From assembly GCF_023544665.1 (NCBI RefSeq), contig NZ_JAMJFL010000026.1:1-64000 (forward strand): a stretch of 64,000 nucleotides of DNA, in the 5' to 3' direction. Positions within the stretch are counted from its first letter, which is position 1; the number at the start of each line of letters is the position of its first letter. The DNA comes from Streptomyces sp. YS415 (GTDB lineage Bacteria; Actinomycetota; Actinomycetes; Streptomycetales; Streptomycetaceae). The notes under the pieces are model-generated. The model made no database searches. It was not told where the DNA came from and saw only the letters and a list, made by a program, of their open reading frames with translations. A program made the translations under genes and the position numbers. Positions 37,452-46,859 of the stretch are shown piece by piece.

Positions 37452-38451
37452 CCGGTTCGTGGCCGCCCGGCCGGGGCGGCCCGTCCAGACCGGCCTGGGC
37501 GATGCGGACGCCGAGCTGGGTACGGCTGGCCGCGCCGAGCGTCTCCGACAGCCGCGCGATGTGGGCGCGGCAGGTGCGGACACTGATGCCGAGGCGCTCG
37601 GCGATCACCGCGTCCTGGTGGCCCTCGGCGAGCAGGGCGGCGATGGACCGCTCCCGGTAGGAGATGCCCTCGATGCCGGTCTCGGGCAGCGGCGCGGTGA
37701 GCGGGATCGCCAGGCGCCACAGCCGCTCGAAGACCGTCACCAGGTACTGCACGAGCGCGGGATGGCGCAGCTCCAGGGCGACCGTGCGGTCGGCGTTGGC
37801 GGGGATGAAGGCCACCGTGCGGTCGAAGAGGATCAGCCGGTCGATGACCTCCTCCAGGGTGCGCGCCTCGACCGTCTCGCCCATCAGCTCCAGGTAGTTG
37901 AGCAACCCCTGCCCGTGCCGGGCCACATGCGTGTACAGATCGCGCATCCGCACCCCGCGGGCGCGCAGGGCCGTCGCGCGGTGCATGCCCTCGGTCAGCT
38001 CGTGCTCGGGCCGGATGCCGCCCGGCTGCACGGTGAGCACCTCGGTGGTGCAGGCGTCGGTGGCCTCGTCCATCGCGGCCTGGATCCGGGAGAGCCCGTC
38101 CAGGACGCGGATCGCGCTGCCCTCCGCGGGGCCGTTCTGCGGCTGCGGGCCGAGCCCCGCGTACCACTCGAAGGCGGCGACCGCCGAGCCCATCCGCCGC
38201 TGGCTCGTGCTGACCTCGTCGTACACCCCGCGCAGCAGCCGGGTCATGACCTCCTGCGGAGAGGTCGGCACCAGCCAGGCCATGTCGTCGGGGTCCGGGT
38301 GCAGCAGCGCCAGTTCGAGCAGGCAGGGCACTTGCTCCGCGTCCTCGCGAGGCACACGGCCGCGCCGTACGGCCCGGGAATACACCCGATCCCCGGCCTC
38401 GCACAGTCGGTCAGCACCGTGTGGATGCCCGTCCGTCCCGTGCCCGGCCAT
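37405..38451 (-). CDS. LuxR-type regulator with PLD/TrmB-like sensor domain (3)
   Basis: This 348-residue protein is the third member of the same family in 3 kb, on the opposite strand. It keeps LLELALLHPDPDDMAWL in the N-terminus, TEVLTVQPGGIRPEHEL, RGVRMRDLYTHVARHGQG and RTVAFIPANADRTVALELR in the sensor domain, and the helix-turn-helix SYRERSIAALLAEGHQDAVIAERL with SVRTCRAHIARLSETLG. A Pro-rich tail extends beyond the family core and is encoded within the 3' end of regulator 2. ATG 38451 is used; an in-frame GTG lies at 38463. Confidence 0.83.
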   Translation of the reverse strand: MAGHGTDGHPHGADRLCEAGDRVYSRAVRRGRVPREDAEQVPCLLELALLHPDPDDMAWLVPTSPQEVMTRLLRGVYDEVSTSQRRMGSAVAAFEWYAGLGPQPQNGPAEGSAIRVLDGLSRIQAAMDEATDACTTEVLTVQPGGIRPEHELTEGMHRATALRARGVRMRDLYTHVARHGQGLLNYLELMGETVEARTLEEVIDRLILFDRTVAFIPANADRTVALELRHPALVQYLVTVFERLWRLAIPLTAPLPETGIEGISYRERSIAALLAEGHQDAVIAERLGISVRTCRAHIARLSETLGAASRTQLGVRIAQAGLDGPPRPGGHEPVSLPDVPGRESPTVR

Positions 38452-38546
38452 CGTCCATCCCACCCCCGGTTCCAGCGTCTTCCGCAGCGCAAACTATGCG
38501 CGGACGGGACGTGGTCCGCAACACGCCCCGGCGGTCCCGGCGGTGG

Positions 38547-39665
38547 TTACTTGAGCCCGATCTCCTCGCACGCCGCCTCGTACTTGGCGGCGCAGATCTC
38601 GGAGAGCTTGTAGATGCCGTCCTCGACGACGGTGTCCTTGATGTTCGCCCGGGTCAGCGCGACCACGGGGACGAGCTGGGCGGGGATGTCCTGGGTGGTG
38701 GGGCTGTCGACGCGGTCCGCGGTGAGGGAGTCGAACTTGATGTCCTTGCCCTGGATCCTGGCCACGGCCATCTCGGCGGCGGCCTCGGCCTCCTCCGGGT
38801 AGGACTTGTACACGCTCATGTACTGCTCGCCGGTGACGATCCGCTGCACGGCGTCGAGTTCGGCGTCCTGGCCGGTGATCGGCGGCAGCTCGGTGACGCC
38901 CGCGGCCTCCAGGGCCTTGATGACACCGCCGGCCATGCCGTCGTTGGCGGAGTAGACGGCCGCGATGTTGCCCGCGCCGATCTCCTCGATCGCCTCGGCC
39001 ATGTTGGCCTCGGCGTTCTCCGGCTTCCAGTCCTTGGTGTCGTAGGACTTGGCGATCGTCACCTGACCCTGCAGCTCGGAGAGCGCGCCCGCCTTGAACT
39101 GCTTGGCGTTCGGGTCGGTGGGCGAGCCGTTCACCATGACGATCTTCGTCGAGGTGTCGACGTCACCGCCGAGCTCGGCCATCAGGGAGCGGCCCTGCAC
39201 CTCGCCGACGAGTTCGTTGTCGAAGGAGATGTACGCGTCGATCGGGCCCTCGGCCAGGCGGTCGTAGGCGATGACCGGGATGCCGGCGTCCTTGGCCTTC
39301 TGCACGTCGGCCGCGATGGCCCGGGAGTCCACCGCGTCCAGCAGGATGACGTCGACCTCGTCCTCGATCATCTTCTGCATCTGCCGGCTCTGCGTGGCCG
39401 CGCTGGCGTCGGCGTTGGCGTACGCGACCTGGCCCTTGTTGTCGGTGAGCTCGGCCACCTTGGCCCGGATGATGGGGTGGTCGAACTTGTCGTAGCGGGT
39501 GTTGGCCTTCTCCGGCAGGAGGAGGCCCACCGTGATGTCGTTCCCCTTGGTCGGGCTCGCGTCGGCGCTGTCACCCGACACTCCCAGGGCTCCGCAGGCG
39601 GAGAGCGAGAGGGCCATCGAGGACGCGGCCAGACATATGGCGGTACGACGCATTGGGGAGCTCAC
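38547..39665 (-). CDS. Sugar-binding lipoprotein (XylF/ChvE-like), orphan
   Basis: This 372-residue periplasmic-binding protein type I has a lipobox (SLSACGAL) after a signal peptide, so it is a lipoprotein. Sugar-site and fold motifs include ITVGLLLPEKANTRYDKFDHP, DVILLDAVDSRAIA, VIAYDRLAEGPIDAYISFDN and ANDGMAGGVIKALEAAG. These resemble xylose or multiple-monosaccharide binding proteins. No ABC ATPase or permease is adjacent. The GTG at 39665 is chosen because GGAAGG lies 8 nt upstream; ATG 39653 is the alternative. Confidence 0.88.
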   Translation of the reverse strand: MSSPMRRTAICLAASSMALSLSACGALGVSGDSADASPTKGNDITVGLLLPEKANTRYDKFDHPIIRAKVAELTDNKGQVAYANADASAATQSRQMQKMIEDEVDVILLDAVDSRAIAADVQKAKDAGIPVIAYDRLAEGPIDAYISFDNELVGEVQGRSLMAELGGDVDTSTKIVMVNGSPTDPNAKQFKAGALSELQGQVTIAKSYDTKDWKPENAEANMAEAIEEIGAGNIAAVYSANDGMAGGVIKALEAAGVTELPPITGQDAELDAVQRIVTGEQYMSVYKSYPEEAEAAAEMAVARIQGKDIKFDSLTADRVDSPTTQDIPAQLVPVVALTRANIKDTVVEDGIYKLSEICAAKYEAACEEIGLK

Positions 39666-39721
39666 TTCTGGTGCCTTCCGGACGAGGGCGCAGCATTGCG
39701 ACCCAGGTGACTGAAAAGCCA

Positions 39722-39787
39722 ACGCGGCGGTGCCATGCCGCGTCAAGCGGAATCACTTAACGACTGCGCAACACCACGCTCCGCTTG
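39722..39787. promoter_or_regulatory. Inverted repeats upstream of the sugar-binding lipoprotein gene
   Basis: ACGCGGC (39722-39728) pairs with GCCGCGT (39737-39743) across 8 nt. Immediately next, CAAGCGGA (39744-39751) pairs with TCCGCTTG (39780-39787) across 28 nt. Both lie within 125 bp of the lipoprotein start and may be regulator sites. Confidence 0.5.
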
Positions 39788-39912
39788 GCTTGTGAAGGTA
39801 TGGCGGAACCCTCTCCAAACAGCCGTTACGACACCTCCGTACAACCAACCACCCTCCTCGCGCGTCGTGATCACGACAGCTTTCCCATGGCTGCTTTACC
39901 TCAGAGGACCGA

Positions 39913-41337
39913 ATGAACCCAGCCAGAAGCACGGCCGCCGCAACCGTGCTCGCCACCGCGGCCGGCCTGCTCGCCGCCGTCGCCACCCCCGCCTCCGCGG
40001 CGGTCAGTTGCACCTCCCCCGTCTTCAAGCGGACGTTCTACGCGAACACCACCTTCTCCGGCACCCCGAAGAAGACGGACTGTGACAGCGTGATCGACCA
40101 GAACTGGGGCACGGGCGCCCCCGCGTCCGGACTGCCGTCGAACAACTTCGGCGTCCGCTGGACGGTGACGCGCGACTTCGGCTCCGGAGGGCCGTTCACC
40201 CTCAGCGCCTCCGGACTCGACGGCATCCGGGTCTACCTGGACCCGGGCACCGAGAACGCCCGCAAGCTCAGCCTGTGGACGAACACCTCCACCACCGTCT
40301 CCAAGTCCGTCAACGTCACCGTCCCCAAGGGCAAGCACACCCTGCGCGTCGACTACGTCAACTGGACCGGCTCCGCCAAGGTCAGGTTCGGCTACACCCC
40401 GCGCACCTCGGCGACCGTCGACCAGGTCAAGCCCCTCACCCCCACGGGCGCCTCGGCGACGTACGACCAGGCCACCGGCAAGGCCGAGCTGGCCTGGGCG
40501 AAGAACAGGGAGATGGACCTCGCGGGGTACCGGATCTACCGGCGCGCCAAGGGCGGTGCGTACCCCACCACCCCGCTGGCGACGACGACGTCGGTCTCGT
40601 ACACCGACTCCTCCCTCCCGCTCACCGGCGCCGCCTACGAGTACTCGGTCCGCGCCTACGACAAGGCCGGCAACGAGTCCCCGGGCACGGCGGCCCTGCC
40701 CGTGACCACCGCCGACCGGACGGCGCCCGGCGTGCCGGGCGGACTGAGCACCGCTTCCGAGATGGACGGGCTCCGGGTCAGGTGGACCACCGTCACGGGA
40801 GCTGCCTCCTACCGGGTGTACCGGGCGACGACGGCGGACGGGACGTACACGCGGGTCGGCGCCACTGCCGAGGGCTCCTTCGTGGACACCTCGACCGCGG
40901 CGGACGCCACCTACTACTACCGGGTGAGCTCGCTCGACGCGGCGGGCAACGAGTCCGCGCGGTCCGCGGCCGTCAGCGGCGAGGGCCCCGACCTCACCCC
41001 GCCGTCCGCGGTGACCGGGGTGACCGTCGTCCCGACCGAGTACGGCTTCCACATCAGCTGGGACCCCAATCCCACGCCCGATCTGGCGCGTTACGTCGTC
41101 CGCCGGGGTGAGCTGTGGGGCGACGAGGAGCAGCGCGTGTGCTCCCTCTACCCGGGCTACTACGTGTCCGCCGACACCACCTCGTACAGGTACGAGACCG
41201 TCCCGGACGGCGAGGAGTCCTGCTTCATCGTCGACGCCGTGGACGACGACGGGAACTCCTCCTTCCAGTGGACCGGCGAGGCGCAGATCGTCGTCGCCAC
41301 CGAGCTCGACCTGACGACGCCCGACCCGGCGGCATGA
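39913..41337 (+). CDS. Secreted PA14-like / fibronectin type III protein
   Basis: This 474-residue exported protein has a Sec signal peptide ending near ATPASAA (about 29) and a PA14-like beta domain at about 30-155 (FYANTTFSGTPKKTDC, WTVTRDFGSGGPFTLSASGLDGIRVYLD). Three fibronectin type III modules follow, with recurring motifs YRIYRRAKGG, YRVYRATTADG and YVVRRGELWGD plus AYDKAGNES and SLDAAGNES. No catalytic domain is present, so it is probably a carbohydrate- or surface-binding protein. AGAGGA precedes the ATG. Confidence 0.85.
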   Translation: MNPARSTAAATVLATAAGLLAAVATPASAAVSCTSPVFKRTFYANTTFSGTPKKTDCDSVIDQNWGTGAPASGLPSNNFGVRWTVTRDFGSGGPFTLSASGLDGIRVYLDPGTENARKLSLWTNTSTTVSKSVNVTVPKGKHTLRVDYVNWTGSAKVRFGYTPRTSATVDQVKPLTPTGASATYDQATGKAELAWAKNREMDLAGYRIYRRAKGGAYPTTPLATTTSVSYTDSSLPLTGAAYEYSVRAYDKAGNESPGTAALPVTTADRTAPGVPGGLSTASEMDGLRVRWTTVTGAASYRVYRATTADGTYTRVGATAEGSFVDTSTAADATYYYRVSSLDAAGNESARSAAVSGEGPDLTPPSAVTGVTVVPTEYGFHISWDPNPTPDLARYVVRRGELWGDEEQRVCSLYPGYYVSADTTSYRYETVPDGEESCFIVDAVDDDGNSSFQWTGEAQIVVATELDLTTPDPAA

Positions 41338-41340
41338 GAA

Positions 41341-41371
41341 AACCGGGCCCACCACATCGGTGGGCCCGGTT
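41341..41371. terminator. Bidirectional terminator after the dnaK operon
   Basis: A perfect 13-bp stem (AACCGGGCCCACC and its reverse complement) around ACATC lies between the convergent fibronectin gene and hspR. Confidence 0.8.
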
Positions 41372-41386
41372 CCTCCTGCTCCGTCT

Positions 41387-41836
41387 TCAGTCCGACTGCT
41401 GCCGCTTGGGCCGCCACACCACCAGCGCGCTGGTCTGCTGGACCTCCTGGTACGGCACCAGATCGCGGCGGTAGGAGGCGTGCACCGCCGCCTCCCGCTG
41501 CTGCATCGCCGTGGCCGCGCCGTCCAGAGCGGACTGGAGTTCGGCGACCCGGTTCTGCAGGGCCGCCACCTGGTTCTCCAGCTCGATGATCCGCTTGATG
41601 CCGGCCAGGTTGATGCCCTCGTCCTGCGACAACTGCTGCACCTGGCGGAGCAGTTCGATGTCGCGGGCCGAGTAGCGCCGGCCCCGTCCGGCGGTGCGGT
41701 CCGGGGAGACGAGGCCGAGCCGGTCGTACTGGCGCAGCGTCTGCGGGTGCAGACCGGAGAGCTGGGCCGCCACCGAGATGACGTAGACCGGGGTCTCCTC
41801 GGTCAGCTCATACGGGTTGCGTCGACGGCCGTCCAT
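41387..41836 (-). CDS. hspR: Heat-shock repressor HspR
   Basis: This 149-residue MerR-fold repressor has the conserved PVYVISVAAQLSGLHPQTLRQYDRLGLVSPDRT, the wing GRGRRYSARDIELLR and a coiled coil IKRIIELENQVAALQNRVAELQSAL. It binds HAIR sequences before dnaK and clpB and uses DnaK as corepressor, which makes the operon self-limiting. It is the last gene of the dnaK operon, 6 bp after dnaJ. Confidence 0.97.
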   Translation of the reverse strand: MDGRRRNPYELTEETPVYVISVAAQLSGLHPQTLRQYDRLGLVSPDRTAGRGRRYSARDIELLRQVQQLSQDEGINLAGIKRIIELENQVAALQNRVAELQSALDGAATAMQQREAAVHASYRRDLVPYQEVQQTSALVVWRPKRQQSD

Positions 41837-41842
41837 CTGGCA

Positions 41843-43021
41843 TCAAGCTCCCTTCGCGGACTGGAACAGCTCCGCCCGCGGATCCTCACCCGCGGTCGCC
41901 TCGCGATACGCCTCCAGTGCGTCACGAGCCTTCCCCGTCAGGTCCTTGGGGACACTCACCTCGACGGTGACCAGCAGGTCCCCGCGGGTGCCGTCCTTGC
42001 GGACCGCGCCCTTGCCCCGGGCGCGCATGGTGCGGCCGTTGGGGGTGCCGGGCGGCAGCTTCAGGGTGACCGGCGGCCCGCCCAGGGTGGGCACCCTGAC
42101 CTCGCCGCCGAGGGCCGCCTCCGGGTACGTCACCGGGACGGTCACCGTGAGGTTGTCACCCTTGCGGCCGAACACCGGGTGGGTGTCCACGTGCACCGTG
42201 ACGTACAGGTCTCCGGCCGGGCCGCCCCGCTCACCGGGCGCGCCCTTGCCGCGCAGCCGGATGCGCTGGTTGTCGCTCACCCCGGCCGGGATGCGCACCT
42301 GCATGGTCCGCGACGACTTCGCGCGGCCGCTGCCCTTGCAGATCTCGCAGGGAGTCTCCGCGATCAGGCCGCGGCCCTTGCAGTCCGGGCAGGGGTCGGT
42401 CAGCGAGAACCCGCCGCCGGAACCCCTCGCCACCTGGCCGGTGCCGACGCAGGTCGGGCACACCCGCGGGTTGCCGTTCTTGTCGCCGGTGCCCGAACAG
42501 GCCTTGCACGGAGACTGCGAGGACATCCTGAGCGGCACGGTCGCGCCCTCGATCGCCTCGGTGAAGGTGAGCGTCACCTCGGTGTCGATGTCCTGGCCGC
42601 GCCGGGGCTGGACCCGGGTGGTACCCGTGCCGCCCCGGTTGAACAGGCCCCCGAAGACGTCACCGAGTCCGCCGCCGAAGCCGCCGGCTCCCTGGCCGCC
42701 CTGGGCGGCGCCTCCGAAGAGGTCGCCCAGGTCGAAGTTGAACGAGCCGCCGCTCGCTCCCGGCCCCGGCCGGAACCCGCCGTTGCCGAAGAGGGCGCGC
42801 GCCTCGTCGTACTCCTTGCGCTTCTTGGGGTCGCCGAGGACGTCGTTCGCCTCGGAGATCTCCTTGAAGCGCTCCTCGGCCTTGGTGTTGCCCTTGTTGG
42901 CGTCCGGGTGGAACTCGCGGGCGAGTTTCCGGTACGCCTTCTTGATCTCGGCCTCGGTGGCGTCCTTGGGGACGCCGAGGACCTTGTAGTAGTCCTTCTC
43001 GATGAAGTCCTTGGTGCTCAT
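41843..43021 (-). CDS. dnaJ: Chaperone DnaJ
   Basis: This is a 392-residue type I Hsp40. The J domain has HPD at 38-40. A Gly/Phe-rich segment (GGFRPGPGASGGSFNF, GAGGFGGGLGDVFGG) is followed by the zinc-finger region with four motifs CKACSGTG, CPTCVGTG, CPDCKGRG and CEICKGSG, and then the substrate-binding beta domains. It activates DnaK ATPase and delivers substrate. It lies 24 bp after grpE. Confidence 0.97.
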   Translation of the reverse strand: MSTKDFIEKDYYKVLGVPKDATEAEIKKAYRKLAREFHPDANKGNTKAEERFKEISEANDVLGDPKKRKEYDEARALFGNGGFRPGPGASGGSFNFDLGDLFGGAAQGGQGAGGFGGGLGDVFGGLFNRGGTGTTRVQPRRGQDIDTEVTLTFTEAIEGATVPLRMSSQSPCKACSGTGDKNGNPRVCPTCVGTGQVARGSGGGFSLTDPCPDCKGRGLIAETPCEICKGSGRAKSSRTMQVRIPAGVSDNQRIRLRGKGAPGERGGPAGDLYVTVHVDTHPVFGRKGDNLTVTVPVTYPEAALGGEVRVPTLGGPPVTLKLPPGTPNGRTMRARGKGAVRKDGTRGDLLVTVEVSVPKDLTGKARDALEAYREATAGEDPRAELFQSAKGA

Positions 43022-43045
43022 CCCCGACGTCCCTCCTTCCCGTGA

Positions 43046-43695
43046 TCAGCCCTCTTCAGAGCTGCTGTCCTTCTCCTCGCCGGCCTCGGACGCCTCCTCG
43101 GCCTTCACCGTCTGCGCGCCCGGCTGCGGTTCGGCGACGGCCACCCGCGCGGGGCGGATGGTGCGCTCGCCGATGCGATACCCCGGCTGGAGGATCGCGA
43201 CGCAGGTCGTCTCGGTGACATCCGGCGCGTAGCTGTGCATCAGCGCCTCGTGGATCGTCGGGTCGAAGGGCTCGCCCTCCTTGCCGAACTGCTGCAGACC
43301 CATCTTCGCCGCGACGGTCTCCAGCGACTCCGCGACGGACTTGAATCCGCCGACGAGCTCGCCGTGCTCCCGGGCGCGGCCGATGTCGTCGAGCACGGGC
43401 AGGAGCTCGGTCAGGAGGTTCGCGACGGCGATCTCCCGCACCGTAATCCGGTCCCGCTCCACGCGGCGGCGGTAGTTCTGGAACTCGGCCTGGAGCCGCT
43501 GGAGGTCCGCGGTGCGCTCCTCGAGCGCCTTGCGCACCTGGTCCAGCTGGGCCGTCAGACCGGCGATCTGTGCTGCGTCCCCGGCCGGGGCCGCCCCCTC
43601 GTCGTTCGACGGGGCGGCGGCCTGCGGCTCGGCGTCGTCGGGGGTCGCGCCGGAGGGGACGTCGGGCTTCTCCTCGAAGCCCGGGGTCTCCTCGG

Positions 43696-43699
<4 letters not shown>
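43046..43699 (-). CDS. grpE: Nucleotide exchange factor GrpE
   Basis: This 217-residue exchange factor for DnaK has a disordered acidic N-terminus. A long coiled coil (QLDQVRKALEERTADLQRLQ, FQNYRRRVERDRITVREIA) leads to the C-terminal beta domain with EALMHSYAPDVTETTCVAILQPGYRIGERTIRPARV. Its start overlaps the dnaK stop by 4 bp. Confidence 0.97.
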
Positions 43700-45540
<1,841 letters not shown>

Positions 45541-45558
45541 GGTTGATCCTCCAGCTGA

Positions 45559-45579
45559 CTTGAGTGGAACGGACTCAAG
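45559..45579 (-). promoter_or_regulatory. Perfect HspR box (HAIR) at the dnaK promoter
   Basis: CTTGAGT-N7-ACTCAAG is an exact match to the known HspR consensus. On the minus strand a candidate promoter, TTGACC (45601-45606), 17 bp, CACACT (45578-45583), places the -10 over the edge of the box, as expected for repression. Confidence 0.93.
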
Positions 45580-45610
45580 TGTGCATCAGTCGCCCCGCCC
45601 GGTCAACAGA

Positions 45611-45631
45611 CCTGAGCCACCGGGGCTCAAC
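45611..45631 (-). promoter_or_regulatory. Degenerate second HspR box upstream of dnaK
   Basis: CCTGAGC-N7-GCTCAAC has the same spacing as HAIR, with symmetrical T-to-C changes in both half-sites (TGAGC/GCTCA). It lies upstream of the candidate -35. More than one HAIR is known before dnaK in Streptomyces. Confidence 0.6.
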
Positions 45632-45633
45632 TC

Positions 45634-46653
45634 TTATCCGTTCCTTACACGCAACTGGGGCCTGACCTGCACAGATGCGGTGGGCCGAGGCCGCGGCCGC
45701 TTCACCATGAGCAGCAGGAGTACGACGATCAAGGCGGTGCCGCCCACCCACAGGGCCGCCGACGCGGCGATCCACCCCAGGTGCACCAGCACCCCGACGA
45801 CCACCGCGCCGAAGCCGCCCGCGCCGAGCACGACGGCCGCCCCCTGCGCGGTGAGCCCGAGCCGCCGCAGCCGGTGGGCGAGATGGTCGGGCCCGCGACG
45901 CAGCACCGGCCGCCCGGCGAGCCGTCGCGCCGCGACGACCAGGACGACGTCCGCGCTCGCCACCGCGGTGAGCGCGAAGAGCGCCCCCGCACTGGAGGAG
46001 CCCTCGTGCCCGGCACGGGCCAGCACCGCCGCCGAGGCGAGCAGGAACCCGGCGAACAGCGAGCCGCAGGAGCCGAGTCCCACGCGCGCGGGGGGCCAGT
46101 TGTGCATGAGGAACCCCGTCAGCGCGGCGGCCAGCACGCTCAGCAGCACCGCGAGCCCGTCCATCACCTCCGCCGCCGCGCACGCGCCCACCCCGAAGGC
46201 GGTGACCACGCCCACGGTGCCGGCGAGCCCGTCCGCGTGGTCCAGCGAGCGGAAGGCGAGCGTCACGCCCACGATCCAGCCGACGGCGGCCAGCCCGCCC
46301 AGCACCCCGGTCTGCTCGTACGGCACCGTGCAGGCCGCCGCCACGGCCGTACCGCCCACCAGGAACCGCGCCTTGACCCGCCGTACGTCGGCGACGAGGC
46401 CCAGTACGGCGACCGCAGCGGCCGCGACGAGCAGCCGGGGGATGCCGGAGCCGAGGGGGGCGACGCCCGTCCGCTCGCCCACCGCCGCGACCAGACAGGT
46501 GACGAGCACGACGGCCGTTCCGCCGCCCAGCGGCAGGGCCCGTCGGCACCGCCGGTCCAGCAGTCCCAGGCGCAGGGCGGGGGCCCGGACCAGGCCGGTG
46601 AGGACGGCGGAGAGGAACAGGGCGGCGGTGGCGGCGGCGATCCCGTAGAGCAC
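45634..46653 (-). CDS. MraY/WecA-family membrane protein with altered catalytic residues
   Basis: This 339-residue protein has about ten transmembrane helices in the pattern of polyprenyl-phosphate sugar-phosphate transferases. Family landmarks are recognisable but changed: the DD motif reads GLVADVRRVKARF, the Asn/Asp loop reads FRSLDHADGLAGT, and the GDxGS loop reads RVGLGSCGSLFAG. At least two acidic residues needed for Mg and phosphoryl transfer appear lost. It is either an inactive homologue or a divergent enzyme. The start is GTG with no Shine-Dalgarno; TAATTT 6 nt upstream suggests a leaderless transcript. Confidence 0.78.
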   Translation of the reverse strand: MLYGIAAATAALFLSAVLTGLVRAPALRLGLLDRRCRRALPLGGGTAVVLVTCLVAAVGERTGVAPLGSGIPRLLVAAAAVAVLGLVADVRRVKARFLVGGTAVAAACTVPYEQTGVLGGLAAVGWIVGVTLAFRSLDHADGLAGTVGVVTAFGVGACAAAEVMDGLAVLLSVLAAALTGFLMHNWPPARVGLGSCGSLFAGFLLASAAVLARAGHEGSSSAGALFALTAVASADVVLVVAARRLAGRPVLRRGPDHLAHRLRRLGLTAQGAAVVLGAGGFGAVVVGVLVHLGWIAASAALWVGGTALIVVLLLLMVKRPRPRPTASVQVRPQLRVRNG

Positions 46654-46659
46654 GGGCCT

Positions 46660-46684
46660 AAATTAGTGCCGAATGTACTAATTT
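46660..46684. promoter_or_regulatory. AT-rich palindrome at the 46653 promoter
   Basis: AAATTAGT and ACTAATTT form a perfect 8-bp inverted repeat across 9 nt. The left arm contains the putative -10 of the leaderless membrane-protein gene. It is strikingly AT-rich for this genome and is a good candidate operator. Confidence 0.65.
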
Positions 46685-46795
46685 GGCGTGAATAACACGA
46701 TCGGTTCTTAAGGCAACCCTCAGCGACACAGATCACCGAGGCGCTGACTACAGTGCGACGGAGGATGGGGGTAGTCTCAGACGGACTGCATAAGT

Positions 46796-46819
46796 TACCG
46801 CTTAGTAATACCGCTAAGT
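46796..46819. promoter_or_regulatory. Direct repeats upstream of the Fe-S oxidoreductase
   Basis: TACCGCTTAGT and TACCGCTAAGT are 13 bp apart in register and differ at one position. They lie about 50 bp before the ATG at 46860 and may be an activator or repressor site. Confidence 0.6.
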
Positions 46820-46859
46820 GTCCTCCCCGAAGAACCTCGCAGGCCCGAGGAGCCCCGAA

